Of a stretch of DNA of 64,000 nucleotides, positions 12,181 through 22,923 are shown piece after piece; position 1 is the first letter of the stretch; every line of letters begins with the position of its first letter. The DNA is from Inia geoffrensis (taxonomy: Eukaryota; Chordata; Mammalia; Artiodactyla; Iniidae). The notes beneath the pieces are model-generated. The model worked only from the letters and a program-made list of their open reading frames with translations, made no database searches and was not told the origin of the DNA. The stretch lies in NCBI GenBank assembly GCA_036417435.1, contig CM070899.1, positions 147,450,237 through 147,514,236 on the forward strand, read 5' to 3'. Both the position numbers and the translations under genes were made by a program.

Positions 12181-13440
12181 AGAACCTAAGGCTAGCAAAC
12201 TCCCCAGAATGATAGATCCGTTGCTGCCCTGCTCCTTGGTTCCTGTTCCCAGATTTTGCGAGACGAAGGAGGGGCGGGGAGCACTGACATGGTGCACAAC
12301 TAGGGATGACATTTCCTGGAGGGTGGCTCGGACTTGGGGACTCAAAGAATGTGCCTTCTGTTAGTGTCCAGTGCAGCTGTGATGGGAGGCACCAGGAAAG
12401 TATATGCTGAGCCTGCCCTCGTTGGGCCACAGCTCCCAGTGGAGAAGCTCTCAGAGCAAACCCAAGCCTTTTCCTGGATAAGTGTAGACATCAAGTGCCT
12501 AGGGATCCCCAGATGTCTATCACACCTGGAAGATGAGTTAAAGTGTTTAAATTTTGGTATTTTTTTCATCATGGATTTTTTTTTGCCTTATTTGATGTGT
12601 AAAAATATAGCATTACACTATTATCTTAATTACTGCATTTTAAATTTAAAAATTCGTGCTCAAGCTAGTGTCTCACTTGCCTCACCCTAGCCCTGGCCTT
12701 TGCTGGGGTTTTAAAGTGTGACTTCTTGGAGGGTCTTAAGCCTGGAATTGAAGAAAGTATAAGCACCACTCTGCCTAGAGATGTGGTGTTGGACTTCATG
12801 GCTCCTTGGAGTCCTTTACGGTTCAGTTTGGTTCGATTCTGAAAAATATTTATTGCACACTTTTCTCTGGAACAGCCCCAGTTCCAGGTGCTGGGAATAC
12901 AAGATACACAATAATTGGGCCTTTCTTTAAGGATTAATATCTAGTGAGGGTGGGGTGGGAAGCAAGATTGTACCCTGCTGCCAATGCCATGTGGTATGGA
13001 TGCTGTCAGAATGGCACAAAATGATGTGGAGACAAAGCAGACTCCAAACCCAGCCTTGTGGGTGGGAATGGAATCTTATGGGAGTCATGGTGCACTTGAA
13101 GGATGAGTTGGCATCGACTAGGCTTCAGGAAAAGGGACTAGCGTGATCAAAGGTACAGAGGCAAGAAATTACATGGTTTGAGCAGGAAATTATAATTATA
13201 ATTATAATTCCATGTTGCGGAAGCATGTATTTGTGCAGCGTTGTTGTAATGAATAATGAAGCTGGAGCGACAACCAAGAAAAGATCATGGGGAGGTTTGG
13301 AAACCTGGAGCTTTGATAGAGTCATGACCTTTATCCTATATGTCATGGGGAGTTATTGAGGTCTTTGAAGCTGATGAGGAACATGAGACTTACTCATGGG
13401 AAGATTTACAAGAAAGCTTTGCCTTAAATAACATCTCTAA
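12181..13440. other. Non-coding, with an old dispersed repeat near 12835-13400
   Basis: Around 12835-12950 the text 'aaatatttattgcacacttt ... ccaggtgctgggaatacaag ... gatt' resembles a widespread ancient mammalian repeat, and related wording recurs near 25940-26280 and 47240-47580. A short (TAATTA)n-like run sits at 13190-13210. The ORFs at 12059-12430 and 12334-12690 are antiparallel overlaps without recognisable homology. Confidence 0.4.
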
Positions 13441-14318
13441 AACAATAGCATATTAACGTTCCTTTTTCTCCACATCTTTGCCAACATTTGTTATCTCTTG
13501 TCTTTTTGATAAAAGCCATGTAGCAGGTGTGAGGTCGTATTTCACTGTGGTTGTGATTTGCATTTCCCTGATGATTAGTGATGTTGAGCACCTTTTCATA
13601 TAACTATTGGCCATTTGTATGTCTTCTTTAGGAAATGTCTATTCAGGTCTGTTGCCCATTTTTAATTGAATTATTTGCCTTTTTTGTTATTGAGTTGTAT
13701 GAATTCTTAATATATTTTGGATATTAGTCCCTTATCAGATGTATGGTTTGTGAATATTTCCTCCCATTCTGTTGCCTTTTCGATCTGTTGATTCTTTCCC
13801 TTGCTGTTCAAAACCTCTTCAGTTTAATGTAGTCTCACTTGTTTATTTTAGTTTTCGTTGCCAGTGCGTTTGGTGTCTTACCAAAGAAATCATTGCCAAG
13901 ACTAATGTCGGGGATATTTTCCCTATAATTTCTTCTAGGAGCTTTTATGTTTTTTTAACATCTCTATTGGAGTATAATTGCTTTACAATGGTGTGTTAGT
14001 TTCTGTTGTATAACAAAGTGAATCAGCTATACATACACATACATCCCCATATCTCCTCTCTCTTGTGTCTCAATCTCACCCTCCCTATCCCACCCCTCTA
14101 GGTGGTCACAAAGCACTGAGCTGATCTCCCTATGCTATGTGCCTGCTTCCCACTAGCTTTCTATTTTACATTTGGTCGTGTATATACGTCCATGCCACTC
14201 TCTCACTTCATCCCAGCTTACCCCTCTCCATCCCCATGTCCTCAAGTCCATTTTCTACATCTGCATCTTTATTCCTGTCCTGCCCCTAGGTTTTTCAGAA
14301 CCTTTTTTTTTTTCTTTT

Positions 14319-17300
14319 TTAGATTGCATATATATGTGTCAGCATACGGTATTATTTTTCTCTTTCTCACTTCACTCTGTATGACAGACTCTAGGTCCAC
14401 CTGATGATGGCCATTCTGACTGCTGTGAGGTGATACCTCATTGCAGTTTTGATTTACATTTCTCTAATGATTATTGATGTTGAGCATCCTTTCAAGTGTT
14501 TGTTGGCAATCTGTATATCATTTTAGAGAAACGTCTATTTAGGTCTTCTGCCCATTTGTGGATTGGGTTGTTTGTTTTTCTGATATTGACCTGCATGAGC
14601 TGCTTGTAAATTTTGGAGATTAATCCTTTGTCAGTTGCTTCATTTGCAAATATTTTCCCCCATTCTGAGGGCTGTCTTTTCGTCTTGTTTATGGTTTCCT
14701 TTGCTGTGCAAAAGCTTTTAGGTTTCATTAGGTCCCATTTGTTTATTTTTGTTTTTATTTCCCTTTCTCTAACAGGTGGGTCAAAAGGATCTTGCTGTGA
14801 TTTATGTCATAGAGTGTTCTGCCTATGTTTTCCTCTAAGAGTTTTATACTGTCTGGCCTTACATTTAGGTCTTTAATCCACTTTGAGTTTATTTTTGTGT
14901 ATGGTGTTACGGAGTGTTCTAATTTCATTCTTTTACATGTAGTTGTCCAGTTTTCCCAGCACCACTTGTTGAAGAGGCTGTCCTTTCTCCACTGTACATT
15001 CCTGCCTCCTTTATCAAAGATAAGGTGACCATATGTGCGTGGCTTTAACTCTGGTCTTTCTATCCTGTTCCATTGATCTATCTTTCTGTTTTTGTGCCAG
15101 TATCATACTGTCTTGCTTATTGTAGCTTTGTAGTATAGTCTGAAGTCAGGGAGCCTGATTCCTCTAGCTCCATTTTTTTTTTCTCAAGATTGCTTTGGCT
15201 ATTCGGCATCTTTTGTGTTTCCATACAAATTGTGAAATTCTTTGTTCTAGTTCTGTGAAAAATGTCATTGGTAGGTTGATAGGGATTGCACTGAATCTTT
15301 AGATTGCTTTGAGTACTATAGTCATTTTCCCAATGTTGATTCTCCCAATCCAAGAACATGGTATATCTCTCCATCTGTTTGTATCATCTTTAATTTCTTT
15401 CATCAGTGTCTTACAGTTTTCTGCATACAGGTCTTTTGTCTCCTTAGTTAGGTTTATTCCTAAGTATTTTATTCTTTTTGTTGCAATGGTAAATGGGAGT
15501 ATTTCCTTAATTTCTCTTTCAGAATTTTCATCATTAGTGTATAGGAATGCAAGAGATTTCTGTGCATTAATTTTGTATCCTGCTACTTTACCAAATTCAT
15601 TGATTAGCTCTAGTAGTTTTCTGGTAGCATATTTAGGACTCTGTATGTATAGTACCATGTCACCTGCAAACAGTGACAATTCTACTTCTTTTCCTATATC
15701 TTTTCCTATTTCCTATTCCTATTATTTCTTTTTCTTCTCTGAGTGCTGTGGCTAAAACTTCCAAACCTATGTTGAGTAATAGTGGTGAGAGTGGGCAACC
15801 TTGTCTCGTTCCTGATCTTAGAGGAAATGGCTTCAGTTTTTCACCATTGAGAGCGATGTTGGCTGTGGGTTTGTCATATATGGCCTTTATTATGATGAGG
15901 TAAGTTCCCTCTGTGCTTACTTTCTGGAGGGTTTTTACCATAAATGGGTGTTGAATTTTGTCAAAAGATTTTTCTGCATCTATTGAGATGATCATATGGT
16001 TTTTCTCCTTCAATTTGTTAATACGGTTTATCACACTGATTGATTTGCATATATTGAAGAATTCTTGCACTCCTGGGATAAACCCCGCTTGATCATGGTG
16101 TATGATTATGATCCTTTTAATGTGCTGTTGGATTCTGTTTGTTAGTATTTTGTTGATGATTTTTGCATCTATGTTCATCAGTGATATAGGCCTATAGTTT
16201 CCTTTCCTTGTGACAACTTTGTCTGGTTTTGGTATCAGGGTGATGCTGGCCTCATAGAATGAGTTTGAGAGAGTTCCTCCCTCTGCTATATTTTGGAAGA
16301 GTTTGAGAAGGATAGGTGTGAGCTCTTCTTTATTGTTTGATAGAATTTGCCTGTGAAGCAGTCTAGTCCTGCGCTTTTGTATGTTGGAAGATTTTAATCA
16401 CAATCTCAATTTCAGTGCTTGTGATTGCTCTGTTCACATTTTCTGTTTCTTCCTGGTTCAGTCTCAGAAGGCTGTGTTTTTCTAAGAATTTGTCCATTTC
16501 TTCCAGGTTGTCCATTTTACTGGCATATAGTTACTTGTAGTAATCTCTCATGATGCTTTGTATTTCTGCAGTGTCAGTTGTTACTTATCCTTTTTCATTT
16601 CTTACTGTATTGATTTGAGTCTTCGCCCTTTTTTTCTTGATAAGTCTGGCTAATGGTTTATCAATTTTGTTTATGTTCTCAAAGAACCAGCTTTTAGTTT
16701 TATTGATCATTGCTGTTGTTTCCTTCATTTCTTTTTCATTTATTTCTGATCTGAACTTTATGATTTCTTTCCTTCTGCTAAATTTAAGGTCGTTTTGTTC
16801 TTCTTTCTCTAATTGCTTTAGGTGTAAGGTTAGGTTGTTTATTTTAGATGTTTCTTGTATCTTAAGCTAGGATTGTATTGCCATAAACTTCCAGCTTAGA
16901 ACTGCGCCTGCTGCATCCCATAGGTTTAGCGTCATCGGGTTTTCATTGTCATTTTTTTCTAGAGAGTTTTTGATTTCCTCTTTGATTTCTTCAGTGATCT
17001 TTTGGTTATTTAGTAGTGTATTGTTTAGCCTCCATGGGTTTTTTTGTGTAACTGATATCTAGTCTCATAGCATTGTGGTCAGAAAAGATGCTTAATATGA
17101 TTTCAATTTTCTTAAATTTACTGAGGCTTGACTTGTGACCCAAGATATGATCTATCATGGAGAATGTTCTGTGCACACTTGAGAAGAAAGTGTAATCTGC
17201 TGTTTTTGGATTGAATGTGCTATAAATATCAATTAAGTCCATCTTGTTTAATGTATTATGTAAAGCTTGTGTTTCCTTATTTATTTTCATTTTGGATGAT

Positions 17301-17761
17301 CTGTCCATTGGTGAAAGTGGGGTGTTAAAATCCCCTAGTATGATTGTGTTACTGTCGATTTCCTCTTTTATAGCTGTTAGCATTTGCCTTATGTTTTGAG
17401 GTGCTCCTATATTGGGTTCATAAATATTTACAATTGTTATATCTTCTTCTTGGATTGACCCCTTGATCATTATGTAGTGTCCTTCTTTGTCTCTTGTAAT
17501 AGTCTTTATTTTAAAGTCTATTTAGTCTGATATGAGTGTTGCTACTCCAGCTTTCTTTTGATTTCCATTTGCATGGAATATCTTTTTCCATCCTCTCACT
17601 TTTAGTCCGTATGTGTCCCTAGATCTGATGTGGGTCTCTTGTAGACATCATGTATATGGGTCTTGTTTTTGTATCCATTCAGTCAGTCTATGTCTTTTGT
17701 TTGGAGCATTTAATCCATTTACATTTAAGGTAGTTATCAATATGTATGTTCCTATTACCAT
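14319..17761 (-). pseudogene. L1 ORF2 (endonuclease-reverse transcriptase), broken
   Basis: ORF2 encodes an apurinic-like endonuclease, a reverse transcriptase and a C-terminal Cys-rich region that together copy L1 RNA into target DNA. The start codon is at 17761. An endonuclease piece is open at 17006-17470 (it keeps GDFN and SDHNAMRLD motifs). A reverse transcriptase piece is open at 15660-16178, with further pieces at 15299-15679 and 14492-14728. The catalytic FADD motif reads FAGD at about 15650-15662, so one metal-binding Asp is lost. Frameshifts and stops break the frame. Compared with the + strand copy, about 360 bp are missing at the junction near 14401, where 'ctctaggtccac' abuts 'ctgatgatggcc'. 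The frame would end with TAA at 14319-14321. Confidence 0.9.
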
Positions 17762-17818
17762 GTTCTTAATTGTTTTGGGTTGTTATTGTAGGTCTTTTCC
17801 TTCTCTTGTGTTTCCTGC

Positions 17819-18652
17819 TTAGAGAAGTTCCTTTATCATTTGTTGTAAAGCTGGTTTGGTGGTGCTTAATTCTCTCAGCTCTTGCTTGTCTGTAAAGGTT
17901 TTAATTTCTCCATTGAATCTGAATGAGATCTTCGCTGGTAGAGTAATCTTGGTTGTAGATTTTTCCCTTTCATCACTTTAAATATGTCCTGTGACTCCCT
18001 TCTGGCTTGTAAAGTTTCTGCTGAAAGATCAGCTGTTAACCTTATGTGGATTCCCTTGTATGTTATTTGTTGTTTTTCCTTTGCTGCTTTTAATATTTTT
18101 TCTTTGTATTTGATTTTTGATAGTTTGATTAATATGTGTCTTGGTGTGTTTCTCTTTGGATTTATCCTGTATGGGACTCTCTGTGCTTCCTAGAGTTGAT
18201 TGACTATTTCCTTTCCCATATTAGGGAAGTTTTCAACTATAACCTCTTCAAATATTTTCTCAGTTCCTTTCTTTTTTTCTTCTTGCTCTGTGACCCCTAT
18301 AATTCGAATGCTGGTGATTTTAATGTTGTCCCAGATGTCTCTGAGACATTTTGTCTTCCAGGTCACTTATCCATTCTTCTGCTTCAGTTATTCTGCTCTT
18401 GATTCCTTATAGAGAATGTTTGATATCATTTATTATGTTGTTCATCATTGTTTGTTTGCTCTTTAGTTCTTCCAGGTCCTTGTTAAACATTTCTTATATT
18501 TTCTCCATTCTATTTCCAAGATTTTGGATCATCTTTACTGTCATTACTCTGAATTCTTTTTCAGGTAGACTGCCTGTTTCCTCTTCATTTGTTAGGTCTG
18601 GTGGGTTTTTACCTTGCTCCTCCATCCGCTGTGTATTTCTCTTTCTTCTCAT
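17819..18652 (-). pseudogene. L1 ORF1 (RNA-binding coiled-coil protein), broken
   Basis: ORF1p is the trimeric RNA-binding chaperone of L1. The start ATG is at 18650-18652 on the minus strand, and the family's usual ending (KELL-type, then TAA at 17819-17821) is present. No long open frame survives in this interval on the minus strand, so it is a decayed copy. ORF2 begins 58 bp further downstream, the usual L1 arrangement. Confidence 0.8.
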
Positions 18653-20814
18653 TTTGCTAACTTACTGTGTTTGGGGTCTCCTTTTCGCAGGCTGCAGGTT
18701 CATAGTTCCCATTGTTTTTTGATGTCTGCTCCCAGTGGGTAAGGTTAGTTCAGTGGGTTGGGCAGGCTTCCTGGTGGAGGGGACTGGTGCCTGTTTTCTG
18801 GTGAATGACACTGGATCTTGTCTTTCTGGTGGTAGGACCACATCCAGTGGTGTGTTTTGCGTTGTCTGTGACCTTATTATGATTTTAGGCAACCTGTCTG
18901 CTAATGGGTGGGGTTGTGTTCCTGTCTTGCTATTTGTTTGGCATAGGGTGTCCAGCACTGTAGGTTGCTGGTCATTGGGTGGGGCTGGGTTTTAGCATTG
19001 AGATGGAGATCTCTGGGGGAGCTTTTGCCGTTTGATATTATGTGTAGCCAGGAGGTCTCTGGTAGACCAATGTCCTGAACTCGGCTTTCCCACTCAGAGG
19101 CACAGACCTGACACCTGGCCAGAGCACCAAAAGCCTGTCAGCCACACAGCTGAGACAAAAAGGGATAAAAACAAGAAGGTAAGAAAGAAAAAACTAAAAT
19201 ATAATAAAATAAAATAAAGTTATCGAAATTAAAAATTATTAAAAATTAAAAACTTAAAAAGTAATGAAAAAGTAAAGAAAGAAAAGAGCAACCAAAGCAA
19301 AAAACAAATCCACCAATGATAATAAGTGCTAAAGACTGTACTAAAAAAAAATATGGACAAACAAAGCCCTAGGACAAATGGTAAAAGCAAAGCTATACAG
19401 GCAAAATCACAGAAAGAAGCATACACATACACACTCACAAAAATATAAAAAGGAAAAAACAATATATATCTATATAAAAAAATAAGAGAGCAAAGAAATC
19501 AATAAACAAATCTACCAATGATAATAAACTCTAAATACTAAACTAAGATAAACATAAAACCAAAATCAAATTAGATGCAGAAAGCAAACCCCAAGTCTAC
19601 AGTTGCTCCCAAAGTCTACCACCTCAATTTTGGGATGATACATTGTCTATTCAGGTATTCCAGAGATGCAGGGTACATCAAGTTGATTGTGGGGATTTAA
19701 CCCTCTTCTCCTAAGGCTGCTGGGAGAGATTTCCCTTTCTCTTATTTGTTCGCACAGCTGCTGGGGTTCAGCTTTGGATTTGGCCTGGCCTCTGCTTGTA
19801 GGGGGCGTGAGGGCATCTGTTCTTCACTCAGACAGGACGGGGTTAAAGTAGCAGCCAATTAGGGGGTTCTGGCTCACTCAGGCCAGGGGGAGGAAGGGGT
19901 ACGAATGTGGGGTAAGCCTGTGATGGCAGAGGCCAGCATAACATTGCAATAGCCTGAGGCACACCGTGTATTCTCCCGGGGAAGTTGTCCCTGGATTCTG
20001 GGACCCTGGCAGTGGTGGGCTGCACAGGCTCCCGGAAGGAGAGGTGTGAATAGTGACCTGTGCTTGCACACAGGCTTCTTAGTGGCTGCAGCAGCAGCCT
20101 TAGCGTCTCATGCCTATCTCTGGGGTCCGTGCTGAAAGCCTCGGCTCACATCCATCTCTGGAGTTTGTTTAGGCAGTGCTCTGAATCCCCTCTCCTTTCA
20201 CACCGTGAAACAATGGTCTCTTGCCTCTTAGGTAGTTCCAGACTTTTTTCCGGACTCCCTCCCAGTTTTCTGTGGTGCACTAGCCCCCTTCAGGCTGTGT
20301 TCACGCCGCCAACCCCAGTCCTCTCCCTGTGCTCTGACCGACCGAAGCCCGAGCCTCAGCTCCCAGTCCCGCCTGCCCCGGAGGGTGAGCAGACAAGACT
20401 CTCGGGCTAGTGAGTGCTGGTTGGCACCGATCCTCTGTGTGGGAATCTCTCTGCTTTGCCCTCTGCACCCCTATTGCTGTGCTCTCCTCCGTGGCTCCGA
20501 AGCTTTCCCCCTCTGCCACCCGCAGTCTCCGCCCGCGAAGGGGCTTCCTAGTGTGTGGAAACCTTTCCTCCTTCACAGCTCCCTCCCACTGGTGCAGGTC
20601 CCGTCCCTATCTTTTTGACTCTGTTTATTCTTTTTTCTTTTGCCCTACCCAGGTACGTGGGGGGTTTCTTGCCTTTTGTGAAGTGAGGTCTTCTGCCAGC
20701 GTTCAGTAGGTGTTCTGTAGGAGTTGTTCCACATGTAGATGTATTTCTGATGTATTTGTGGGGAGGAAGGTGATCTCCACATATTACTCCTTCACCATCT
20801 TGAAGGTCTCCTCC
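18653..20814 (-). promoter_or_regulatory. L1 5' UTR with internal promoter region
   Basis: About 2.16 kb lie between the L1 5' end and ORF1. The part at about 19800-20620 is GC-rich with many CpGs, as in the internal Pol II promoter of this L1 class. The part at 19190-19560 is very A-rich on the + strand. The overlapping ORFs on both strands (for example 20060-20410) have no recognised function. The homologous region of the + strand L1 is 39397-41380. Confidence 0.7.
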
Positions 20815-20872
20815 CTTCTAGGAGTTCTTTGATTTCAAGTCTTAGATTTAAATCTTTGATCTGGGACTTCCC

Positions 20873-20991
20873 TTGAGGTCCAATGGTTAAAATTTTACAC
20901 TTCCAATGCAGGGGCTTTGGGTTTGATCCCTGGTTGGGGAACTAGGATCCCACATGCAGTGGGACCCAAAACTAAAAAAAAAAAAAAAATC
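20873..20991 (+). mobile_element. Short old CHR/Bov-tA-like SINE
   Basis: 'gggacttcccttgaggtcca' and 'ttgatccctggttggggaac' mark a diverged tRNA-derived SINE ending in A16. The perfect TSD ctttgatct is at 20864-20872 and 20992-21000. It split the inverted part of the old L1. The body is about 100 bp, lacking the 3' extension of the younger CHR copies. Confidence 0.88.
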
Positions 20992-21472
20992 CTTTGATCT
21001 ATTTCAAGTTAATTTTTGTGAGTAGTGTAAGATAGGACTCCTGGCTATATATACAAAGGAATTGAAAGCAGTGTCTGGAAGAGACATCTGCACACCCATG
21101 TTCACTGCAGCATTTTTCATAATAGCCAAGATATGGAAGCAACCTAGGTGCACTCAACAGATCAAGGGATAAAGAAGATGCATATACATACAATGGAATA
21201 TTATTCAGCCATGAGAAAAAGCATATCGTGCCATTTGCAACAACACAGATGGATCCTGAAGGCAGTAGGTGCAGTGAGATAAGTCAGATAAAGATGAATA
21301 CTGTATGATATTACTGATGTATGAAATCTAAAAAAGCTGAACTTGCAAAAACAAGAGAGTAGAATGATAGTTACCAGGGGCTGGAGTGGGGGATTTGGAG
21401 AGGTGTTGTTTATGGGTACAAACTTGCAACTAGTAGATAAATAAGTTCTTGTGATCTAGAAAATTAGCATAT

Positions 21473-22112
21473 TACAGCACAACAAACACTGGCCTGATTT
21501 TTGGGAACCTGCCCTGGGCTGTAACTTTGGGTTTTTCTCTGTGGGTCACCACAGAGGACTTGAATAATCCTCCCTCCCTCTGAATCTCAGCGTCCTCTTC
21601 TGTATAACAAAGGGTAGAGTATCAAGCGTTGCAAGCATCCCATAGAGCATCTATATCATGTGATTTGGTGCTACCCTAGGTGTCTCTTGAGAAAATAGAA
21701 ATTCATCCTTGTCAGTCAGGGAATTCTTTACATTGGAACATTTTAGTGGGTTTCGGTTTCTGCTGTTTGCCCTGCATTTAACAATAGTCTAAGACTCCTG
21801 AAATAAGTGAGAACTATGCTCACTTGGCCCACAAAGCCCCTTTCATTTGCTGTTTCTGCATAAATTATCAATGTTTATTCTCTTGCCCATCTTGCTGTTA
21901 CTAAAAAAATGGGTCCCCAAAGAAGGGGCCTGAAGTCTAAATATGGTGGCAGAACCCCTGAGACCTTAACTCAGTGAGTCCCCTCATAGTCATTATTTAA
22001 GGAACAACCCTTCAACCATCTCTTATGGAAGGAATTCTTGCTCAGTAGAAGGAAACATAGCCCTGCCATTCCCATGTGTACCCTGACCATGCCGCCTCCT
22101 TTCTTTTGCCTT
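21473..22112. other. Non-coding, no recognised feature
   Basis: No gene or clear repeat is seen between the old L1 and the next L1 fragment. If AGBL1 has an upstream first exon, this is intron. Confidence 0.4.
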
Positions 22113-22119
22113 CCTTCTT

Positions 22120-22823
22120 TTTTTTAATTTTTATTTTATATTGGAGTATAGTTGATTTACAACGTTGTGTTAGTTTCAGGTGTACAGCAAAGTGATTCAG
22201 TTATACATATACATTTATCTATTCTTTTTCAAATTCTCTCCCATTTAGGTTATTGCAGAGTATTAAGTACAGTTCCCTGTGTTATACAGTTGGTCCTTGT
22301 TGATTACCTATTTTATATATAGTAGTGTGTACATGTTAATCCCAAACTCCCAATTTATCTTTCCCCCCCACCTTTCCCCTTTGGTAACCATAAGTTTGTT
22401 TTCTACGTCTGCGGGTCCATTTCTGTTTTGTAAATAAGTTCACTTGAATACTTTTTTTTAGATTCCACATATAAGTAATATCATATGATATATGTCTTTC
22501 TCTGTCAGACTTACTTCACTTAGCATGATAATCTGTAGGCCCATCCATGTTGCTGCAAATGGCATTATTTCATTCTTTTTTATGGCTGAGTAATATTCCA
22601 TTGTGTATATGTACCACATCTTCCTTATCCATTCATCTGGACATTTAGGTTGCTTCCATGTCTTGGCTATTGTAAATAGTGCTGTAATGAACATTCAGGT
22701 GCATGTATCTTTTCAAATTGGAGTTTTCATCTTTTCTGGATATATGCCCATGAGTGGGACCACTGGATCATATGGTAACCTTAAGGAACCTCCATACTGT
22801 TCTCCATAGTGGCTGCACCATCA
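22120..22823 (-). mobile_element. 5'-truncated L1 tail, antisense, next to an AGBL1 exon
   Basis: From a T-run and 'ttggagtatagttgatttac' it runs through the L1 3' UTR into the ORF2 end (minus-strand frame 22458-22694, with the [11 protein letters not shown] motif). It stops at 'ggctgcacca'. A short TSD ccttctt is at 22113-22119 and 22824-22830. Its 5' end lies only 36 bp upstream of the splice acceptor of the exon at 22860, so it may lie within or directly beside the branch-point region. Confidence 0.88.
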
Positions 22824-22859
22824 CCTTCTTAAAAATGGCTGCCTGTGCTTTCATTGCAG

Positions 22860-22923
22860 AGCTCCTCTGACAGGGAGTCCACCCTGACCATCCTCCAGGT
22901 CCTCGGAGATCTGCTTTCCATTG
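22860..22923 (+). CDS. AGBL1: AGBL1 (CCP4) coding exon, 64 bp
   Basis: AGBL1 encodes cytosolic carboxypeptidase 4, an M14-family enzyme that trims glutamates from polyglutamylated proteins such as tubulin. This exon gives SSSDRESTLTILQVLGDLLS then IG. From memory, human CCP4 has a closely similar segment near residue 18. The exon is flanked by 'tttcattgcag' and the donor gtgagt. It starts in phase 0 and ends after one base of the Gly codon, completed by the exon at 24551. The amphipathic Leu/Ile pattern fits the N-terminal armadillo-like helices. The previous exon, with the start codon, is not visible in the window. An antisense L1 tail ends 36 bp upstream. Confidence 0.9.

Larger units (their letters stand above)
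13950..20814 (-). mobile_element. Near full-length cetartiodactyl-type L1, minus strand
   Basis: Read on the minus strand, it runs from a 5' UTR beginning near 20814 (ccttcaagatggtgaaggag) through ORF1 and ORF2 to a 3' UTR ending in an A-run at 13950. Length is 6865 bp. A flanking duplication cttctaggag is seen at 13932-13941 and 20815-20824 and extends imperfectly. It inserted into an older L1. Internal damage includes a deletion of about 360 bp in ORF2 near 14401, many stops, and loss of a catalytic Asp, so it cannot move on its own. Confidence 0.93.
13455..21472 (+). mobile_element. Old L1 with inverted 5' part (twin priming), interrupted twice
   Basis: At 13455-13949 and again at 20815-21040 the sequence is L1 ORF2 read backwards. 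At about 21045-21472 it is L1 ORF2 end and 3' UTR read forwards (for example 'aatggaatattattcagcca' and 'ttaccaggggctggagtggg'). The inverted piece lies upstream in L1 coordinates of the forward piece, and roughly 130 bp between them is missing. This is the signature of twin priming during insertion. A later L1 (13950-20814) and a SINE (20873-20991) inserted into it. The 3' end is incomplete. Confidence 0.75.

Noticed and set aside
12059..12690. Overlapping ORFs of 118-123 codons
   Set aside because: Opposite-strand overlaps next to an LTR-like repeat, with no recognisable domain, splice or start context.
15309..15755. 148-codon + strand ORF
   Set aside because: It is the antisense shadow of L1 ORF2 reverse transcriptase on the minus strand.
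1..22859. Search for AGBL1 exon 1 with the start codon
   Set aside because: No stretch with a plausible ATG, a related short peptide and a phase-0 donor was found, so none is claimed.
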